DNA from: an uncultured Lachnospiraceae bacterium | GTDB taxonomy: Bacteria > Bacillota > Clostridia > Lachnospirales > Lachnospiraceae | DNA length: 64,000 nucleotides | NCBI GenBank assembly: GCA_947632555.1 | Contig: CANRPU010000009.1 | Span: 46,059 to 110,058, forward strand | Reading direction: 5' to 3' | Part shown: positions 48,270 through 56,288 of the stretch, one piece after another | Numbering within the stretch: position 1 is the first letter of the stretch | How the letters are laid out: every line of letters begins with the position of its first letter | Translations under genes and position numbers: made by a program | Notes under the pieces: model-generated | Database searches by the model: none | Seen by the model: the letters and a program-made list of their open reading frames with translations, nothing else | What the model was told of the DNA's origin: nothing

Positions 48270-48515
48270 ATGGCAGCAGTAGAAAGCGCACAGGTAAACA
48301 ATTTAGTTGCTTTATTGGATGGTTACGCGACCAAAGGCGGACATCATTTGAATGTAAACGTATTGAACAGAGATACTCTTCTGGACGCTCAGAAGCATCC
48401 TGAGAATTATCCTCAGTTGACTATCCGCGTATCCGGTTATGCCGTAAACTTTATCAAGCTGACTCCGGAGCAGCAGGCTGACGTTATTTCCCGTACGTTC
48501 CATGAGTCCATCTAA
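48270..48515 (+). CDS. Free-standing glycyl-radical domain of pyruvate formate-lyase
   Basis: This 81-residue protein is the C-terminal glycyl-radical domain of pyruvate formate-lyase as a separate polypeptide. It contains [38 protein letters not shown] with the radical Gly at residue 56, and [15 protein letters not shown], which is the normal C-terminus of the enzyme. The 679-residue core plus these 81 residues equal a complete enzyme with no gap, so the two must associate. It differs from YfiD/GrcA (about 127 residues), which repairs an otherwise complete enzyme. AAAGGAGGA precedes the ATG, and a terminator follows. Confidence 0.95.
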   Translation: MAAVESAQVNNLVALLDGYATKGGHHLNVNVLNRDTLLDAQKHPENYPQLTIRVSGYAVNFIKLTPEQQADVISRTFHESI

Positions 48516-48528
48516 ATGTATCTGAGAG

Positions 48529-48563
48529 TAAGCGGTATCCGGTTTCGGGTACCGCTTATTTTT
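48529..48563 (+). terminator. Terminator after the glycyl-radical domain gene
   Basis: A 9-bp stem (taagcggta / taccgctta) plus inner tcc/ggg pairs is followed by a T run. It separates the split enzyme genes from the downstream accessory genes, perhaps partially. Confidence 0.8.
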
Positions 48564-48580
48564 CTGAAAAGGCAGGTTTT

Positions 48581-49210
48581 ATGTCCGAGCAGTCTTATTT
48601 CCGGCAGTCCCTTGGCAATTTTATCCATGACACGGCCAGCGGCGGCGCGATCCGCCACCTGACGGACCTGGGGTATACGGTCAACCGCATTGCCGAACAG
48701 CTCTCCTTTCCCACTCCTCTGGCGCGGATCCGCCGGGAAGTGTGGGCGCGGCTTCTGGAAACGGAAGTCATCATACCGGAACCTCCCGGACAGCGGGGCG
48801 TCCACAGGCAGAAAACAGAATATGTGCGGGAGTACGATGCCTGCGGGAAACCCAGCTTCCGGCAGGTGGCGGTGCCTGTTTCACCGGCCTCCTCCCTCCA
48901 TTTTCAGCAGGTCTGGGTCCCTCCTGCCGACGAAGCAGAGATCCGGCGCCGGTTAAGAGCGGAAACGGAACGCCGCGGAAAGATCCGTTCCTATGTTTCC
49001 TGTGATTTCGGCCTTTCGGATCCGGCTTCCCGCGAACTTCTGGAACGGCAGTTCGCCGTCCTTGCCCCGTCCGACCGTGAATACGTGGAAGGACTTCCCT
49101 GGGAATCCAGACGGGTATATCACCTTCTGAATGCCCGTATGCAGGGGATCCTATTTGCTCTCCTGAAAGAAGATCTATGGAGTGGGGACTGTTTTTTTGC
49201 CGAGCCATGA
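48581..49210 (+). CDS. Hypothetical 209-residue protein between pfl and pflA
   Basis: A 209-residue soluble protein starts MSEQSYFRQSLGNFIHDTAS. Residues about 25-60 (HLTDLGYTVNRIAEQLSFPT and RIRREVWARLLE) read like a helix-turn-helix. The middle is polar and Pro-rich, and the C-terminal part (about 165-205) is helical. There are few Cys and no iron-sulfur motif. It lies downstream of the split-enzyme terminator and 65 nt before pflA, with a modest AAGGCAGG ribosome-binding site. The conserved position within a pfl locus would suggest regulation or assembly of the enzyme, but no family was recognised. Confidence 0.75.
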   Translation: MSEQSYFRQSLGNFIHDTASGGAIRHLTDLGYTVNRIAEQLSFPTPLARIRREVWARLLETEVIIPEPPGQRGVHRQKTEYVREYDACGKPSFRQVAVPVSPASSLHFQQVWVPPADEAEIRRRLRAETERRGKIRSYVSCDFGLSDPASRELLERQFAVLAPSDREYVEGLPWESRRVYHLLNARMQGILFALLKEDLWSGDCFFAEP

Positions 49211-49275
49211 CGTTTTTTCTCTATTGTCATCATGGCAGGAAAAGAGTATAATGATTTTGCATCAGGAGGATGACT

Positions 49276-50028
49276 ATGAAAGGAAGAATACACTCTCTGG
49301 AAAGTTTTGGAACGGTGGACGGTCCCGGCGTGCGCTTTGTGGTCTTTGTACAGGGCTGTCCCATGCGGTGCGCCTACTGCCACAATCCGGATACCTGGGC
49401 CATGACCGGCGGCACTATGATGGAACCCGCGGAGATCCTGGAACAGTATGAACGCAATATCAGTTTTTATAAAGACGGCGGCATTACCGTTACGGGCGGA
49501 GAACCGCTGATGCAGCTGGATTTTCTGATCGACCTGTTTTCCCAGGCAAAACAGAAAGGTATCCATACCTGTATCGACAGTTCCGGCATTGCCTTTAACC
49601 GGGACAATCCGGCGGTAATGGAAAAAATGGAAAAGCTCATGCCGCTCACCAACCTGGTGATGCTGGATATCAAACATATCGACCCCCAAAAGCATCTGGA
49701 ACTGACGGGCCAGCCCAACGAGCATATCCTGGATTTCTGCAGATACCTGGAAGAAAAGAACGTGGATATGTGGATCCGCCATGTGGTGGTGCCCGGTATT
49801 ACCGACGATGACAGATATCTGGAAGAACTGGGATATTTTATTGGGCAGTTCCACAATCTGAAGGCTCTGGATGTGCTGCCCTATCACACTATGGGAGAGA
49901 AAAAATATGAATCCCTGGGGATTCCCTACAAGCTGCACGGTGTTCCTCCCATGGATAAGAACAAGGTCATCGAGAAAAAGCAGGTGATCTTAAACGGAAT
50001 TAAAAGGCGGCGGGCAGAGAATGCATAA
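49276..50028 (+). CDS. pflA: Pyruvate formate-lyase activating enzyme
   Basis: This 250-residue radical-SAM enzyme abstracts a hydrogen from the radical-domain Gly using SAM and a [4Fe-4S] cluster. The cluster motif CPMRCAYC (C28, C32, C35) is of the CxxxCxxC type. Family motifs SFGTVDGPGVRFVVFVQGC, GGITVTGGEPLMQLDF and VVVPGITDDDRYLEEL are present. The start MKGRIHSLE was chosen because GGAGG lies six bases upstream; an ATG two codons earlier overlaps that site. It would act here on the free 81-residue domain or on its complex with the core. Confidence 0.96.
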   Translation: MKGRIHSLESFGTVDGPGVRFVVFVQGCPMRCAYCHNPDTWAMTGGTMMEPAEILEQYERNISFYKDGGITVTGGEPLMQLDFLIDLFSQAKQKGIHTCIDSSGIAFNRDNPAVMEKMEKLMPLTNLVMLDIKHIDPQKHLELTGQPNEHILDFCRYLEEKNVDMWIRHVVVPGITDDDRYLEELGYFIGQFHNLKALDVLPYHTMGEKKYESLGIPYKLHGVPPMDKNKVIEKKQVILNGIKRRRAENA

Positions 50029-50034
50029 AACATC

Positions 50035-50063
50035 TTGTATTTGTCCCCGTTTTATATTAAAAT
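50035..50063 (+). promoter_or_regulatory. Possible promoter of the ferredoxin gene
   Basis: TTGTAT (50035-50040), 17-nt spacer, TAAAAT (50058-50063), 50 nt upstream of the ferredoxin ATG. Confidence 0.5.
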
Positions 50064-50113
50064 AGGAATGATAAAAATATACGAATCGGTTTTACCAAAG
50101 GAGGGTTTTAAGT

Positions 50114-50284
50114 ATGGCATTTGTAGTGAACGATACCTGTGTCAGCTGTGGTGCCTGTGAAGCGCAGTGCCCCGTAGGCGCTATCAGCGCCGGTGACGGC
50201 AAAATGGAGATCAATCCCGACACCTGCATCAGCTGCGGTTCCTGTGCGGGCGTATGTCCTGTAGGCGCCATTTCAGAAGAATAA
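50114..50284 (+). CDS. 2[4Fe-4S] ferredoxin, 56 residues
   Basis: This clostridial-type ferredoxin of 56 residues has Cys 9, 12, 15, 19 and Cys 38, 41, 44, 48 in two CxxCxxCxxxCP motifs (CVSCGACEAQCPVGAI and CISCGSCAGVCPVGAI). It carries low-potential electrons in fermentative metabolism. Next to pflA it could supply the electron that reduces the radical-SAM cluster, a role played by flavodoxin in E. coli; that link is inferred from position. A GGAGGG ribosome-binding site precedes the ATG and a strong terminator follows the gene. Confidence 0.95.
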   Translation: MAFVVNDTCVSCGACEAQCPVGAISAGDGKMEINPDTCISCGSCAGVCPVGAISEE

Positions 50285-50316
50285 TCCGGACATTATTGAT
50301 AACCAGAAACCGACTG

Positions 50317-50356
50317 ATACCGGGAAGAACTTATCCGTTTTTCCCGGTATTTTTCT
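50317..50356 (+). terminator. Terminator of the ferredoxin gene
   Basis: A 10-bp stem (ataccgggaa / ttcccggtat) with a 14-nt loop is followed by T residues. Confidence 0.85.
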
Positions 50357-50379
50357 AAATCCAGAACGGAGGCAGTCCA

Positions 50380-51054
50380 TTGCATAAGATTCTACTGGTG
50401 GAAGATGATGAGGAGATCGTAACCTGCCTGACGCAGTTCCTGAACAGCGAAGGCTATTCCGTAAAAAGCGCATCCGGCCAAAACGGCGCGCTGCGGCTGC
50501 TGGAAGACGAAACCTTCGACCTGGTGCTGCTGGATATTTCCCTGTCCGACGGCAACGGTTTCGCCGTCTGCAAAGCGGTTAAATCCGACTACGGTATTCC
50601 CGTTATTTTTCTTACCGCTTCCGGAGATGAATACAATACCGTAACCGGTTTCGAGATCGGTGCCGACGATTATATCTCCAAGCCCTTCCGCCCCAGGGAA
50701 CTGGCCTCCAGGATCAAAAACATCCTCCGGCTTACGGGAGGAGCGGGAAGCGTTGTCCGCCTTGGCGATATCGTGGTAGACACCGTAAAAGGGACCGCCC
50801 GCAAGGGAACCCGGGATCTGTACCTGTCCGCTCTGGAATACCGGCTGCTGCTGGTTTTTCTGAACAACCGGGGAGCGGTTCTTTCCAGAACACAGCTCCT
50901 GGAAGCCGTCTGGGATATAGCAGGCGAGTTTGTAAATGACAATACGCTGACGGTATATATCAAACGGCTGAGAGAAAAAATAGAGGACAACCCGCAGGAG
51001 CCCACTGTCATCAAAACCGTGCGGGGACTGGGTTATAAGGTGGATCTGGAATGA
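50380..51054 (+). CDS. OmpR-family response regulator
   Basis: This 224-residue response regulator has an N-terminal REC domain (acidic pair in LLVEDDEE, phosphoacceptor Asp in LVLLDISLSDG, Lys in DDYISKPFRPRE) and a C-terminal winged helix (LTVYIKRLREKIEDNPQEPT and VRGLGYKVD). It starts with TTG, preceded by GGAGG at seven bases. The gene overlaps the kinase gene by 4 nt. With the adjacent FtsX-type transporter this resembles BceRS/VraRS-style antimicrobial-peptide detoxification modules. Confidence 0.94.
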   Translation: MHKILLVEDDEEIVTCLTQFLNSEGYSVKSASGQNGALRLLEDETFDLVLLDISLSDGNGFAVCKAVKSDYGIPVIFLTASGDEYNTVTGFEIGADDYISKPFRPRELASRIKNILRLTGGAGSVVRLGDIVVDTVKGTARKGTRDLYLSALEYRLLLVFLNNRGAVLSRTQLLEAVWDIAGEFVNDNTLTVYIKRLREKIEDNPQEPTVIKTVRGLGYKVDLE

Positions 51055-52052
51055 AACTGCTGCGCAATCCCGAAATCCGAAAAGCGGTCTTTGTCTATGG
51101 CATCCTTGCCGCCGCGGCCGCGACCGCCGCGTTCTTCCTGGATGCGCGCTTTGGTTTTTTTACTGTGGCGCTGTGCGCCGTATTTCTTTTTCTGTACCTT
51201 TTTTCCACATACAGACGATACCGGTATATCGCGGAACTTTCCGCCGATATTGACCGTATTCTGCACGGCGAAGAACAGATGGATCTGACAGGATATGACG
51301 AAGGGGAATTATCCGTCCTGCAAAGCGAAATTTATAAGATGACCGTCCGTCTGCGGGAACAGCGTCAAAACCTGCGAAACGATAAGCTCTTCCTCGCCGA
51401 TTCGCTGGCGGACATTTCCCACCAGCTGCGCACGCCGCTGACCTCCATCAACCTGCTCGTATCCCTTCTGGCAAAACCCGACATTACAGACGCGCGGCGC
51501 CAGGAAATCTCCCGGGAATTGTATGAGCTGCTCTCCCGCGTCGATTGGCTGATCACCGCTTTATTAAAAATGTCCCGGCTGGATGCGGCCGCCGTAACAT
51601 TCCACCCCGCCAGCGTTCCTCTGGAAACGCTGCTGCAAAAAGCCGCGGAGCCTCTGCTGATCCCCATGGAACTGCGGGACCAGACGCTGCGCGTTACCGC
51701 GGCAGGCGTATGTTCCTGCGATATCGGCTGGACCTGTGAAGCGGTTACCAATATTATCAAAAACTGTATGGAACACACGCCGAACGGCGGCAGTCTGGAG
51801 CTGTACGGCTCGGACAATTCCCTGTACACGGAAATCGTCATATCGGATAACGGCAGCGGTATTCCAAAGGCGGATCTGCCTCACATTTTTGAGCGTTTTT
51901 ATAAAGGGAAAAATTCCGACAGCAAAAGTTTCGGCATTGGCCTTGCGCTGGCCCGGACCATCATCACGGCGCAGAACGGCACCATTAAAGCGGAAAACCG
52001 GAAACCGCGGGGCGCCTTATTTACCGTCCGGTTTTACAAAAGCGTTGTGTGA
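51051..52052 (+). CDS. Sensor histidine kinase (BceS-like, short sensor)
   Basis: This 333-residue kinase has two membrane helices close together near the N-terminus (AVFVYGILAAAAATAAFFL and FFTVALCAVFLFLYLF) and almost no extracellular loop, as in intramembrane-sensing kinases. A short linker leads to HisKA with LADISHQLRTPLTSINLL, and HATPase motifs ISDNGSGIPKADLPHIF and FGIGLALARTIITAQNG. Such kinases often take their signal from a partner ABC transporter, here encoded immediately downstream. Confidence 0.93.
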   Translation: MKLLRNPEIRKAVFVYGILAAAAATAAFFLDARFGFFTVALCAVFLFLYLFSTYRRYRYIAELSADIDRILHGEEQMDLTGYDEGELSVLQSEIYKMTVRLREQRQNLRNDKLFLADSLADISHQLRTPLTSINLLVSLLAKPDITDARRQEISRELYELLSRVDWLITALLKMSRLDAAAVTFHPASVPLETLLQKAAEPLLIPMELRDQTLRVTAAGVCSCDIGWTCEAVTNIIKNCMEHTPNGGSLELYGSDNSLYTEIVISDNGSGIPKADLPHIFERFYKGKNSDSKSFGIGLALARTIITAQNGTIKAENRKPRGALFTVRFYKSVV

Positions 52053-52158
52053 GAACAGCGCTTTTTTCTTTTGTGACATTTTTGTTATTTTACAGTCACC
52101 GGCCTGTCACACTGCCGCCGTATCCTGAATCTATACACTACGGAAAGGAGTTTTTTCC

Positions 52159-52842
52159 ATGAAATTTATTCAAGTCGAAGATCTTTGCAAGGTATACGGC
52201 AAAGGGGAAAATCAGGTGACCGCGCTGGACCATGTGTCTTTTCACGTGGATAAAGGAGAATTTGTGGCCATTATCGGGCCCTCCGGTTCCGGCAAATCTA
52301 CTCTGCTCCACATTCTGGGCGGCGTGGACATCCCTTCCGGCGGAAAGGTCTATGTGGACGGAAACGACGTGTACGCTCAAAACAGCGAGCAGCTTGCCGT
52401 TTTCCGCCGCCGTCAGGTAGGGCTTGTCTATCAGTTCTATAACCTGATCCCCGTGCTGAACGTAACGGAAAACATTACTCTGCCCGTACTGATGGACGGG
52501 CGGGAGGTAAATCAGGAAAGGCTGCGGGAAATCCTCTCTGTCCTGGGACTGAACGGCAGAGAAAACCATCTTCCCAATCAGCTTTCCGGCGGCCAGCAGC
52601 AGCGGGTTTCCATCGGCAGGGCCTTAATAAACGCGCCCTCGGTGGTGCTGGCGGATGAACCCACGGGCAATCTGGATTCCAAAAACAGCCAGGAGATCGT
52701 GGAACTGCTGAAAATTTCCAACCGAAAATACGGGCAGACACTCATCGTGATCACTCACGATGAAAATATTGCCCTGCAGGCGGACCGCATCCTCGCCATT
52801 GAAGACGGCCGCATTATCCGGGACGAGGTGATACGCCGATGA
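52159..52842 (+). CDS. ABC transporter ATP-binding protein (LolD/MacB-BceA type)
   Basis: This 227-residue ATPase of the MacB/BceA family has Walker A IIGPSGSGKSTLLHIL, Q-loop VYQFYNLIPVLN, signature LSGGQQQRVSIGRAL and Walker B VVLADEPTGNLD. It overlaps the permease gene by 4 nt, forming a two-protein transporter. It lies about 100 nt after the kinase; the intervening DNA contains gtgac/gtcac repeats that could bind the response regulator. Confidence 0.96.
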   Translation: MKFIQVEDLCKVYGKGENQVTALDHVSFHVDKGEFVAIIGPSGSGKSTLLHILGGVDIPSGGKVYVDGNDVYAQNSEQLAVFRRRQVGLVYQFYNLIPVLNVTENITLPVLMDGREVNQERLREILSVLGLNGRENHLPNQLSGGQQQRVSIGRALINAPSVVLADEPTGNLDSKNSQEIVELLKISNRKYGQTLIVITHDENIALQADRILAIEDGRIIRDEVIRR

Positions 52843-55478
52843 ACATTTTTCATAAAGTCACCCTGCGGTCATTAAAAGAAAACAAAACCCGTACCGTGGT
52901 TACCATTATCGGCATCCTGCTTTCCACTGCCATGATCTGCGCCGTTACCACCTTTGCCGCCAGCATGCAGGATTACTTACTGCGCGCTGCCATCTACAAT
53001 ACCGGTGACTGGCATGCCCGCGTTTCCGGTACGGATATTTCCGTCTATCAATCCATTGCCTCTTCCGATGAAGTGGCTGCTGCCGTCTATCTGCAGCGGC
53101 TGGGGTTTGCTCTCGCGGAGGGCTGTACCAATGAATATAAGCCCTATCTCTATATTGCAGGCGGTTCCGCCGGATATGAGAACATCCTTCCCATCCATAT
53201 CAGCGCCGGAGAATATCCAAGATCGGAAACGGAACTTCTCCTGCCTGACCACCTTGCCGTAAACGGCGGCGTTGTCTATCATATCGGCGATACCCTCACT
53301 CTCACGCTCGGCACCCGTATGCTGGACGGTGAGCCGGTGGATTTTTTCGCCCCCGTATACCGGTATGATGAAAACGGTCAGGACGTTCTTACGGGAGAAA
53401 CCCTGCAGCCGGTGGAAAACCGCACCTACACCGTTGTCGGTTTCTACAGCCGTCTGCCCTATGAAATAGAAAATATTTCTTTTCCCGGATATACCGCCAT
53501 TACCGCGGCCGACGGGGAAGCCTCCCCGTCCTACTGTTACGACGTTTATTTTAAGCTGAAACATGGCGGCGGCATCTATGATTTTATGAGCCAAAACAAC
53601 CTTACCGGAGCCTATAACAGTAACGTTCTGATGTTCCAGGGCGTGTCGGGCAATCAGAATTTCCGTGCATCGCTCCTGATCCTTTCCGCTATCGTGATCA
53701 TTTTGATCATGTTCGGCTCCATCGCTTTGATCTATAACGCTTTTGCCATCTCGGTATCGGAACGGACCAGACAGTTCGGCCTGCTCTCCTCCGTGGGCGC
53801 CACCCGAAAGCAGCTTCGGAGAATGGTCTTGTTTGAAGCGTTCTGCGTTTCGTCCATCGGCATTCCGGCAGGCATCCTGTCGGGAATAGCGGGGATCGCC
53901 GTTACGCTTCACCTTCTGGGCAGCCGTTTTACTTCCTGGTTTGGCATCCGGAATGTCCCCATGCGCGTCCACGTATCCCTGCCCGCGATCCTGTCCGCGG
54001 CCGTTATCGCTCTGATCACTGTTCTGCTGTCCGCCCGGATTCCCTCCAGACGGGCCACGAAAGTATCCGCGGTAAGCGCCATCCGACAGAATCAGGATAT
54101 TTCCAACGCCCGTCCTGCCAGGACCTCCCGGCTGACCCGCCGTCTTTTCGGACTGCCCGGCATACTGGCTTCCAAATATTATAAACGGAGCAGGAAAAAA
54201 TACAGGACTACCGTGATCAGTCTATTTCTGAGCATCGTGCTTTTTGTTTCCGCATCCGCTTTCAGCGATTATCTGGTGGAAGCGTTCCTGGGAACCCGCA
54301 ATACCGAAGGCTTTGACCTGCTCTATTCCGGTACTTCCTATTCCTTAGGGGGGAACTCCCCGGAAAGCATGCTGGCGCTGCTCTGTTCCGGAGAACATAT
54401 CACGGCGGGTACTTACGCGGTGGAAAAAAACATCCGGGCGATCATTCCCAACGAGTATCTCGATGCGGAAATCCTGGAAGAGCTTTCCAGGCCGGATGAA
54501 CGATTTTCAAAAACGGCAGGCATGGGACCGGATATGAGCCTGTATTCCGTTCTGCCCATCTCCCTGCATTTTATTGCCGACAGTGAATTTAAGGCGCTCC
54601 TGGCGCAATATCATCTGGATGAAACCGCCTTTATGGATCCTGCTCATCCACTTGCCTTAACGGTGGACGGCAATACCTTTTACAGCCACGCAAGGGAAAA
54701 ATATATTTCCACCAATATCCTGAACGCCGAAAACTGTCCCATAATGGGTACCTTTATCCCGGATGACACCGAAGAAACCGCGGAAAACCCGGTCATTTCC
54801 TATCCTCTGTATACAGGCAGAAGGATATATGAAAGTCCGTACTATGTTTTTCAGGACGGTTTTCTGCAGATGCTCTATCCCATCAGCCTGTATGAGTACG
54901 TCCTGCCGGAAGAGGCCAGAGATAACTATCCTGCCACCTCCTTTTTCCTCCTTTCGGACGATCACGGCGCCAGCTATACCAGCCTGTCAAAGCTGCTGAC
55001 CGAAAACGGACTTTCCCACAACTATCTGTTCGACTATGCCGAATCAGCGGAAGAGAACCGGAATATGGTCCTGAGCATACAGGTATTCGCCTATGGATTT
55101 GTGGTCCTGATCTCCCTTATCGCGGCAGCCAATGTATTCAATACCATTTCCACGAATATCAGTCTGCGCAGGCGTGAATTTGCCATGTTGAGATCTGTGG
55201 GCATGACGGAAAAAGGCTTCCGGAAAATGATGAATTATGAATGCCTGCTGTATGGTTCCCGCGCGCTGCTCACAGGGCTGCCGGTATCCTGCGGCGTCAC
55301 CTGGCTGATATACTTCGCGATCACAAAAAGCTGGGAAACTACTTTCCATATCCCGTGGGGCGCCATGGCAGGCGCTTCCCTGAGCGTATTTTTTGTGGTA
55401 TTTATCACCATGCTCTACTCCATGAAAAAAGTTCAAAGGGAAAATCTCATCGACGGGTTAAAAAATGAAAACTTATAA
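52839..55478 (+). CDS. FtsX-type ABC transporter permease
   Basis: This 879-residue permease has a MacB/BceB-like layout with two FtsX domains. The first helix is near residues 17-40 (TRTVVTIIGILLSTAMICA), followed by a large extracytoplasmic domain. A helix bundle near 280-400 holds QFGLLSSVGATRKQLRRMVL. A second set of helices lies at the C-terminus with REFAMLRSVGMTEKGFRKMM. It probably moves or detoxifies a cell-wall-active peptide or other hydrophobic compound with the adjacent ATPase. Confidence 0.94.
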   Translation: MNIFHKVTLRSLKENKTRTVVTIIGILLSTAMICAVTTFAASMQDYLLRAAIYNTGDWHARVSGTDISVYQSIASSDEVAAAVYLQRLGFALAEGCTNEYKPYLYIAGGSAGYENILPIHISAGEYPRSETELLLPDHLAVNGGVVYHIGDTLTLTLGTRMLDGEPVDFFAPVYRYDENGQDVLTGETLQPVENRTYTVVGFYSRLPYEIENISFPGYTAITAADGEASPSYCYDVYFKLKHGGGIYDFMSQNNLTGAYNSNVLMFQGVSGNQNFRASLLILSAIVIILIMFGSIALIYNAFAISVSERTRQFGLLSSVGATRKQLRRMVLFEAFCVSSIGIPAGILSGIAGIAVTLHLLGSRFTSWFGIRNVPMRVHVSLPAILSAAVIALITVLLSARIPSRRATKVSAVSAIRQNQDISNARPARTSRLTRRLFGLPGILASKYYKRSRKKYRTTVISLFLSIVLFVSASAFSDYLVEAFLGTRNTEGFDLLYSGTSYSLGGNSPESMLALLCSGEHITAGTYAVEKNIRAIIPNEYLDAEILEELSRPDERFSKTAGMGPDMSLYSVLPISLHFIADSEFKALLAQYHLDETAFMDPAHPLALTVDGNTFYSHAREKYISTNILNAENCPIMGTFIPDDTEETAENPVISYPLYTGRRIYESPYYVFQDGFLQMLYPISLYEYVLPEEARDNYPATSFFLLSDDHGASYTSLSKLLTENGLSHNYLFDYAESAEENRNMVLSIQVFAYGFVVLISLIAAANVFNTISTNISLRRREFAMLRSVGMTEKGFRKMMNYECLLYGSRALLTGLPVSCGVTWLIYFAITKSWETTFHIPWGAMAGASLSVFFVVFITMLYSMKKVQRENLIDGLKNENL

Positions 55479-55481
55479 CCG

Positions 55482-55515
55482 AAACGGGACAGCGCCTCAG
55501 GCCTGTCCCGTTTTG
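55482..55515 (+). terminator. Terminator of the two-component/ABC operon
   Basis: A stem of 11 bp (aaacgggacag / ctgtcccgttt) with an inner gcct/aggc extension is followed by a T run. Confidence 0.85.
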
Positions 55516-55539
55516 TCCTTCCCCCATCTCCGCCGTGTT

Positions 55540-56205
55540 CTATTTTTTAATCCGTCCCCTCTTTTTTCTGAGGAGCTCGTCTATCTTTTTGTAATGCTCT
55601 TCTTCCCGTTTCATCTTTTCCGCGTTCCGCTCTTCTTCCTTTTCCTCCTGCATACGGAATTGATAGTCCAGTTCCTTAAGAAGGACATCCTTTACGCCCC
55701 GATACAGTTCCTCATTGTTTTCCTGCAGCGTTTCTTTAAAAAGCTGTTTTAACAGCCACTGCAGGCGTCTGGCTTTTTCTTCCCTGCTGACTTCATAGAC
55801 GGCCGTGTCCTGCCCGGCCACTACCTGCAGGGGCTCCTGTACGGCCACCGCTTCCGTATTTTCTCTTTCCGCTTCTTTTTCCGCTTCCCTGTCTGCCTCT
55901 TTCCCTGTTTTCTGTGCCATTTCCTTTACTGCCTCCTGATGCTTTTCCGTTTCCTGCGGCGCTTGTGGCAGCACATTCAAACTGCCGTTCTTCAACACCA
56001 TTCTGATCGCTTTCAATTGCAGCCCTCTCTCCTTCATATCTTTTATTTCCTGAAATCTTTTTACATCTTCTTCCGTATAGTAGCGGTGCCCAAGTTCATT
56101 GCGCTTGATCGGGAGCCCCAGTTCCTCTTCCCAGTAGCGCAGCACATGAGCTTCCACTTTGACCTGCCGTGCCGCGTCTGAAATCAAAAAAACACTACTG
56201 CTCAT
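55540..56205 (-). CDS. MerR-family regulator with coiled-coil C-terminus
   Basis: This 221-residue protein has an N-terminal MerR-type winged helix (FLISDAARQVKVEAHVLRYW, then EEELGLPIKRNELGHRYYTE). After about residue 70 it becomes a long Glu/Lys/Gln-rich, probably coiled-coil region, ending in basic KKRGRIKK. No metal or drug-binding pocket is recognised. AAGGAAGG precedes the ATG. It lies downstream of dnaB on the same strand but beyond a terminator, so it may be transcribed separately. Confidence 0.85.
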   Translation of the reverse strand: MSSSVFLISDAARQVKVEAHVLRYWEEELGLPIKRNELGHRYYTEEDVKRFQEIKDMKERGLQLKAIRMVLKNGSLNVLPQAPQETEKHQEAVKEMAQKTGKEADREAEKEAERENTEAVAVQEPLQVVAGQDTAVYEVSREEKARRLQWLLKQLFKETLQENNEELYRGVKDVLLKELDYQFRMQEEKEEERNAEKMKREEEHYKKIDELLRKKRGRIKK

Positions 56206-56230
56206 ATTGATCCTTCCTTTCTTGATACTT

Positions 56231-56272
56231 AAAAAAAGAGAACAGCCGCCGGCTCTAGGCGTTGTTCTCTTT
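56231..56272 (-). terminator. Terminator downstream of dnaB
   Basis: A stem of about 12 pairs (agagaacagccgcc / ggcgttgttctct with mismatches) is flanked by A7 on the plus strand, giving a T tract on the minus strand after dnaB. Confidence 0.8.
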
Positions 56273-56288
56273 CGTAAATCAACAGCTG

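Noticed and set aside
47956..48270. Pyruvate formate-lyase split explained as a sequencing frameshift
   Set aside because: Each piece has its own stop, ribosome-binding site and start, and an extra gene lies between them; more than one base change would be needed.
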